A stretch of 10,722 bases of DNA from the NCBI GenBank assembly GCA_016763165.1, contig JAESUJ010000052.1, positions 1 to 10,722 on the forward strand, in the 5' to 3' direction. Both the position numbers and the translations under genes were made by a program. The notes beneath the pieces are model-generated. The model had not been told where the DNA came from and made no database searches. It worked only from the letters and a program-made list of their open reading frames with translations. Below, one piece after another: positions 6,839 through 10,722 of this stretch (the first letter of the stretch is position 1; the number at the start of each line of letters is the position of its first letter). The stretch comes from Candidatus Babeliales bacterium. GTDB taxonomy: Bacteria; Babelota; Babeliae; Babelales; CAZZPM01.

Positions 6839-7420
6839 ATGTTAAAAAAACTCGCCAAATATGGCAACAGCACAACATTAGTTATTGATAAGGCTATTTT
6901 AGAATTACTTAATATGAATGCATCAAGCATTGTTAAGCTTACAACAGATGGTAAATCTCTTATCATAACTCCAACTTCAACAATTGATAAACATGAAAAA
7001 ATCTCATACTCAGGCCTTGAGTCAATACAAGCAGCTGGTAGAACACTTAAAGAGAAGGGTGAAGAACAAATAAGAAAAATACAGAAAAAAGACGCCCAAT
7101 TAATTCCAAATTTGCAAGAAGAATATAAACATCTTTTTAAAAAATATGAAAAAACTCTTCATCAAGTCAATCATAGCAAGTCTATTTTTGGACAAGAGTA
7201 TCAAGATGCATTAGAAAATATCACACAAAAGTTTGATCCTGAAAAAGATTCTGAAGCCTTCATGGCAGAGGTAGGTAAATTACATGAAAAGCTTCATCCT
7301 GAATTAGCTGATTTTAATGCAGAGATGAAAGCCGTATCTGAGAAATACAAAGAAGAATTTAATCAACAATTCCCAGAAGCTATACAACATGAAGAAAACA
7401 ATAAAAAAAAATTGAAATAA
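6839..7420 (+). CDS. AbrB/MazE/SpoVT-fold protein with a long coiled-coil extension
   Basis: A 193-residue protein with start ATG 6839 and AGGAG eight bases upstream. Residues 1-50 are a swapped-hairpin AbrB/MazE DNA-binding domain: KKLAKYGNSTTLVIDKAILELLNM, then IVKLTTDGKSLIITP, the pattern seen in MazE-like antitoxins. Residues 65-193 form a charged, probably helical extension rich in Lys and Glu (EEQIRKIQKKDAQLIP, KYKEEFNQQFPEA) with no recognised domain; normal MazE proteins are only about 80 residues. No toxin gene lies on either side, so it is either an orphan antitoxin-like protein, a transcription regulator, or carries a partner function in the extension. It has its own promoter and operator and sits between two copies of the rsmA 3' end. 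Confidence 0.8.
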   Translation: MLKKLAKYGNSTTLVIDKAILELLNMNASSIVKLTTDGKSLIITPTSTIDKHEKISYSGLESIQAAGRTLKEKGEEQIRKIQKKDAQLIPNLQEEYKHLFKKYEKTLHQVNHSKSIFGQEYQDALENITQKFDPEKDSEAFMAEVGKLHEKLHPELADFNAEMKAVSEKYKEEFNQQFPEAIQHEENNKKKLK

Positions 7421-7425
7421 CGACT

Positions 7426-7462
7426 ATATTAAATGGGCTTCGTATTGAAGCCCATTTAATAT
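7426..7462. terminator. Strong hairpin between convergent genes
   Basis: ATATTAAATGGGCTTC (7426-7441) and its exact complement (7447-7462) form a 16-bp stem around GTATT. It starts six bases after the stop of the AbrB-type gene and lies 58 bases beyond the rsmA stop, so it can serve both genes. On the minus strand a long T-run (complement of the A tract at 7403-7411) follows; on the plus strand only a mixed T-rich stretch does. Confidence 0.65.
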
Positions 7463-7519
7463 GACATGTAATTGTTTCTTTCGATACTTCATGCATAACT
7501 CATCAATATTCAGAGCCTT

Positions 7520-8341
7520 CTACTCAAACTTTAAAGTAATATCTGGAGAATCAATAATTCGCTTCCACAAGCTCATAAAGTCATCCCAAGACATCTGTTG
7601 TGAACGGAGCTTTAATTCTTTTTCAGAAAAAAGTGAAAGTGGATACTTTGTTCCTTTAATATTATTTCTGAAATTTTGTCGTGGTGATCGAAAACAGTAT
7701 CCTAGAAACTTCCAAAAACCTTCTTCGTCTGGAATAACTTGCATCTCTTTGCGCGGTTTAAAGTACAGAAGACGTGAAAATATTGATGGCGGCGGTAAAA
7801 ACGCACCTGGTTCAACTTTGTCTAACAATCGTAATTCTTCAAAATGATACTGCATCCGCAGTGGAGTCACACCATAACCACGGCCATGAGTTGATACAAT
7901 TTTTTGAGCAACTTCTTCTTGAATCATCACGACACCTTCAGTAAAAAGATGTTTATGTTCAATAATTTTAAACAAAATAGGAAAGGTTATTTGATACGGT
8001 AAATTTGCAAGAATCACCCATGGACGAGTTGAATCAATTAATGACCAATCAGCTTCTAAAACATTTTCAAGCAGAAGATTAAATCGTTCATCATTCACTT
8101 CTTTCTTAACAAAACTACCCCATTCTTTATCAATTTCATAACAACGAACTGGTGCATTTGTCTGTTTCAATAGACTTTTAGTTAAAAACCCATCACCACA
8201 ACCAATCTCAATAATTCCATGATTTTCTTCGAGCTTTACAGCACTAATCATGCTATCGACAACTGACTGCTTACGCAAAAAATGCTGTCCTAAAAATTTT
8301 TTTTTCCTTGGCTCTTTTTGCTCAAATTTTTTTGTATACAT
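7520..8341 (-). CDS. rsmA: 16S rRNA (adenine1518-N6/adenine1519-N6)-dimethyltransferase RsmA (KsgA)
   Basis: A 273-residue enzyme that uses S-adenosylmethionine to dimethylate two adjacent adenines in the 3' hairpin of 16S rRNA during small-subunit maturation in the cytoplasm. Start ATG 8341-8339 has AAAGGA upstream. Motifs in order: KKKFLGQHFL (residues 13-22), SAM-binding IIEIGCGDGFL with Glu45 and Asp50, the acidic loop YEID (68-71), catalytic NLPY (113-116), and PGAFLPPPSIFS in the substrate region. The small helical C-terminal domain ends in SWDDFMSLWKRI. Length is normal and the gene looks intact. Its last 180 bases are duplicated at 6449-6625. It converges with the AbrB-type gene and diverges from the secreted 596-residue gene. 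Confidence 0.95.
   Translation of the reverse strand: MYTKKFEQKEPRKKKFLGQHFLRKQSVVDSMISAVKLEENHGIIEIGCGDGFLTKSLLKQTNAPVRCYEIDKEWGSFVKKEVNDERFNLLLENVLEADWSLIDSTRPWVILANLPYQITFPILFKIIEHKHLFTEGVVMIQEEVAQKIVSTHGRGYGVTPLRMQYHFEELRLLDKVEPGAFLPPPSIFSRLLYFKPRKEMQVIPDEEGFWKFLGYCFRSPRQNFRNNIKGTKYPLSLFSEKELKLRSQQMSWDDFMSLWKRIIDSPDITLKFE
7557..7735. repeat. Direct repeat, copy 2 (inside rsmA)
   Basis: The parent copy of the rsmA 3'-end duplication. It covers most of the C-terminal domain but not the last ten codons, where the two copies diverge completely. Confidence 0.85.
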
Positions 8342-8442
8342 ATGTCCTTTTGAATTCTTTATTCTTGGCTTGCACCTTGAGATGTTTCATCTAAAAAATA
8401 ACCTGTACCACTTGCTTTTCGAGTATATCACCAAATGATAAA

Positions 8443-8492
8443 TTTTCTTATTTTTTAATAAAAAACATCTTTTATAAAGAAAAATAAGAAAA
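8443..8492. repeat. 13-bp inverted repeat between rsmA and the secreted gene
   Basis: TTTTCTTATTTTT (8443-8455) and AAAAATAAGAAAA (8480-8492) are perfect complements with a 24-base AT-rich loop. It lies in the divergent control region (8342-8607). The pure A/T composition makes chance plausible; a DNA-bending or operator role is possible. Confidence 0.4.
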
Positions 8493-8513
8493 CAGCCACT
8501 CAAATCCATAAAA

Positions 8514-8545
8514 TTGACCAATAGGATTTAAACTGATAATATAAC
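8514..8545 (+). promoter_or_regulatory. Candidate promoter of the secreted HicA-like-domain gene
   Basis: TTGACC (8514-8519) is followed by overlapping -10 candidates: TAATAT at a 17-base spacing (8537-8542) and TATAAC (8540-8545). The leader would be about 55-60 bases, ending at the ribosome site AAAGGA before 8608. Confidence 0.38.
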
Positions 8546-8607
8546 TTTATGATTATTTTCAATCCCTTTTTACAAACTGTTATTCCATAAACAGAAAGGA
8601 CCTTTTT

Positions 8608-10398
8608 ATGACTTCACATCGATTATTTATACTTTTTTTTCTATTATCAAATGCAACAAAAGCAGTCGCTGCTGATAAAATATACCTACCATCAGAAAAA
8701 CCTTGCTCTCTAAACACCTACTATCCAATTGAAACTTTTATCTCTCCTCTTGCAAACCCAATCGCTGAAGAATCAATTATTGCTCAATGTCCATCAAGCG
8801 ATAATGTACAATTCATGCTTCAATACTTAAAAACAATTTGTGAAGATAATTCAGCTGAAACCAAAGATGACTGCATGCTTGGCATTTATGTCGATGTAAA
8901 TGCACGCAAACTAGGCTACAGCGTAATGGAAACTGCACTCCCTCATATTATACAAAATCCAACAGGAACAAAATTCTTAAACCTTTGTTTAATATTCACA
9001 GAACGAGTAATAGGATCACTACGCCACCTAGGAGCAATAAAATATGAAACTAACAGTACTATTACTTGTAGTGATATGAAAACATATAACTTGTCAACAA
9101 TAGAAACAGAATCTATGGATTCTAATGAAAAGAAATTCCTTGAAAGTTTATTTTCATTTAATAATTATACTTTTGAACAACTTGCATTAAAAAAACTACT
9201 GAAAAGAGAAAAAATAATTAATGTTATTTCAATTCCTGATGATGATCCTAAAAATTTTTTTGATCTCTGTTTTCTACAAACCAGTAAAGGAATTCTCTCC
9301 TTTGTTATTGATACATCAATAAGTTTTAACATAGACGAAATTTTCACCCCAACTGAAGAATCAGTCACTGGATATACTATGATTACTCTCATTCATCAAC
9401 TATCTAAAAAATCGGGTATTTTTTTTCGAGAAACCTCTAAACATCAAATAGAAGTATTCTTTTATCATGGAGCATCTAGCAACACTCCATGCACCACTAA
9501 ATCAATTGGAATACTACAAGAATCAAAGGGGGTTTGGGAAAAAATAGAATACAAACAAACATGCAATGCTGGGCAATCAGGATTTATTCCCCTCATGGAA
9601 GAAGGAAATAAACTATCTTCAATATTGTCAAATATTGCCCTTTTAGAAGAACTCAAAGAGTCTCTTAGAAGTAAAAAAGTAGATATGCTCACCAATGCAT
9701 ATCAATCTATTATCAATCAAAAAAAAATAGAACGCATATCAAAAGAAGAAGAAAAAGAAGAGCTTAAAGTTCAACAAGATCACAACATAGAACAAATTGA
9801 ATCAATCGAAAAAATAGATGCCACTATTGAAAAACTCTCAAATCAAGCAACAGAAATCATTGAAACAGAATTAACAGAGAAAGAGATTCAAAAAGTTCAA
9901 ATGAATAGCACGTGGCTTCCAGATCCTATAAAAACAAGTAAAAAAAAGAAAAAAACAACTGGTAAAAAATCGAAAAAACCAAGAGTTCAGGAAAAGAATA
10001 AAAACAAAAAAGATAACAAATCGAATGAAAATGATAAATCAAAAATAGAGAGAATTATTCCATCGTTGCCGAAAAAAACAGTTGCCGAAATTAAAAAGAA
10101 AGCTCAAAAAATTCTTGCCTCACATAAAGTTGAAAATCGACTTAAAATGCGTACATTTTATTCTGTTTTCAATAGCATCATAAAAGAGACTGATGCCTTA
10201 ACAGAAACTTATGATCTTGATGAAGATGCAAGCAGTACAAACATTGTAGGCAGTCATATAACCATCCATGGCAACGAAGGTGCTGCAACATTTGTCAAAA
10301 AACATGGTAGCGGTGATAACAAAATGAGACCAAATGAAGTTAATACTTTTTTTGCAAAATACTTAGAATCACGGCTCAAAGTTCTTTCTGAAAATTAA
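8608..10398 (+). CDS. Large secreted protein with a C-terminal HicA-like domain, first of a tandem pair
   Basis: A 596-residue protein; start ATG 8608 has AAAGGA upstream. Residues 1-22 are a signal peptide (LFILFFLLSNATKAVAA, cut before Asp23). Residues 23-340 show mixed secondary structure and match no family I know; they contain scattered cysteines. Residues 350-430 are Glu/Lys-rich and probably coiled coil. Residues 441-480 are a very Lys-rich low-complexity stretch (TSKKKKKTTGKKSKK). The last 80 residues resemble the small HicA/YcfA fold: a helix (FYSVFNSIIKET), GSHITIHG with His550, a strand then KKHG with His566, and a final helix (RPNEVNTFFAKYL). HicA toxins are ribonucleases with the catalytic His in such a GSH motif. 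Activity here and export to a host are inferences. A paralogue follows 72 bases downstream. Confidence 0.8.
   Translation: MTSHRLFILFFLLSNATKAVAADKIYLPSEKPCSLNTYYPIETFISPLANPIAEESIIAQCPSSDNVQFMLQYLKTICEDNSAETKDDCMLGIYVDVNARKLGYSVMETALPHIIQNPTGTKFLNLCLIFTERVIGSLRHLGAIKYETNSTITCSDMKTYNLSTIETESMDSNEKKFLESLFSFNNYTFEQLALKKLLKREKIINVISIPDDDPKNFFDLCFLQTSKGILSFVIDTSISFNIDEIFTPTEESVTGYTMITLIHQLSKKSGIFFRETSKHQIEVFFYHGASSNTPCTTKSIGILQESKGVWEKIEYKQTCNAGQSGFIPLMEEGNKLSSILSNIALLEELKESLRSKKVDMLTNAYQSIINQKKIERISKEEEKEELKVQQDHNIEQIESIEKIDATIEKLSNQATEIIETELTEKEIQKVQMNSTWLPDPIKTSKKKKKTTGKKSKKPRVQEKNKNKKDNKSNENDKSKIERIIPSLPKKTVAEIKKKAQKILASHKVENRLKMRTFYSVFNSIIKETDALTETYDLDEDASSTNIVGSHITIHGNEGAATFVKKHGSGDNKMRPNEVNTFFAKYLESRLKVLSEN
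10366..10398 (+). other. End of the HicA-like-domain gene, with no terminator seen before its paralogue
   Basis: The gene ends in TAA at 10396-10398 and the next start is at 10471. I see no hairpin with a T-run in the 72-base spacer, so the pair could be co-transcribed. The spacer also repeats part of the first gene's leader (ACTTTA, TATTTTCA, ATAAACA). Confidence 0.3.
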
Positions 10399-10470
10399 TA
10401 TTATTTTAAAACTCAGAAGGTGTATATAAAAAAACTTTAAGTATTATTTTCATAAACAAAGGACTTTTCT

Positions 10471-10722
10471 ATGACTTCATACCGATTATTCATTCTTTTT
10501 TTTCTATTATTCAATGCAATAAAAGCAGTCGCTGCTGATAAAATATATTTACCATCAGAAAAACCTTGCTCTCTAAACTCCTACTATCCAATTGAAACTT
10601 TTATCTCTCCTCTTGCAAGCCCAATCGCTGAAGAATCAATTATTGCTCAATATCCATCAAGCGATAATATAAAGTTTATGCTTCAATATTTAAAAGAAAT
10701 TCATGAAGACAACAGTATAGAA
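10471..10722 (+). CDS. Second secreted paralogue, N-terminal part only
   Basis: Starts at ATG 10471 behind AAAGGA and is open to the window edge (84 codons). It aligns without gaps to residues 1-84 of the gene before it, with 11 differences by eye (about 87% identity), including the signal peptide and the block KIYLPSEKPCSLN. Two cysteines of the first copy (Cys61 and Cys78) are Tyr and His here. The leader sequence is also conserved (ATAAACAAAGGAC against ATAAACAGAAAGGACC). It is a recent tandem duplicate; whether it also ends in a HicA-like domain lies outside the window. Confidence 0.85.
   Translation, partial: MTSYRLFILFFLLFNAIKAVAADKIYLPSEKPCSLNSYYPIETFISPLASPIAEESIIAQYPSSDNIKFMLQYLKEIHEDNSIE

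Noticed and set aside
7461..7847. Plus-strand open frame of 128 codons opposite rsmA, and a related 60-codon frame at 6446-6628
   Set aside because: They resemble each other only because both are the opposite strand of the duplicated rsmA 3' end.
1..10722. CRISPR array, tRNA or rRNA genes
   Set aside because: I saw no regularly spaced repeats and no tRNA or rRNA signature on either strand, though without a covariance search short RNAs could be missed.

Overview
This AT-rich window has short intergenic gaps and many A/T homopolymers. It reads as part of a small, host-associated bacterial genome. Several proteins carry signal peptides: a phospholipase D-like protein, an ankyrin-repeat protein and a pair of large lineage-specific proteins. 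Together with a PilB/GspE ATPase and an M23 peptidase they fit an intracellular or protist-associated bacterium. Candidate phylum Dependentiae (TM6) is my best guess; this is an inference from gene style, not from a marker-gene comparison.

Layout. On the minus strand at the left edge is the N-terminal half of an MsbA-type ABC exporter, broken by a one-base frameshift in a run of nine A/T pairs. Diverging from it is a secreted PLD-superfamily gene (842-2291) with an in-frame TGA after the signal peptide and a frameshift in an A11 run. Next come an intact PilB/GspE-type ATPase (2483-4216) and a membrane-anchored M23 peptidase (4327-5541). The gap after the peptidase is less AT-rich and may hold a remnant of a transposon-associated tnpB gene. 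A secreted ankyrin protein follows on the minus strand (5685-6269).

From 6388 to 8341 the region is rearranged. A decayed copy of the 3' end of rsmA lies about 0.9 kb beyond the stop codon of the intact rsmA, in the same orientation. Between them is an orphan AbrB/MazE-type gene with its own promoter and likely operator, and with long perfect hairpins on both sides. The right end carries a tandem pair of secreted paralogues. The first is complete (596 aa) and ends in what I read as a HicA-like (double-stranded-RNA-binding fold) domain; the second runs off the window.

How the genes fit together. The exporter, PilB ATPase and M23 peptidase are envelope functions and RsmA is ribosome maturation. 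The secreted PLD, ankyrin and HicA-like proteins are candidates for host interaction. The most interesting signals are the secreted HicA-like paralogue pair, the rsmA 3'-end duplication around the AbrB-type gene, and the two genes interrupted at homopolymers, which may be decay, sequencing error or transcriptional slippage.
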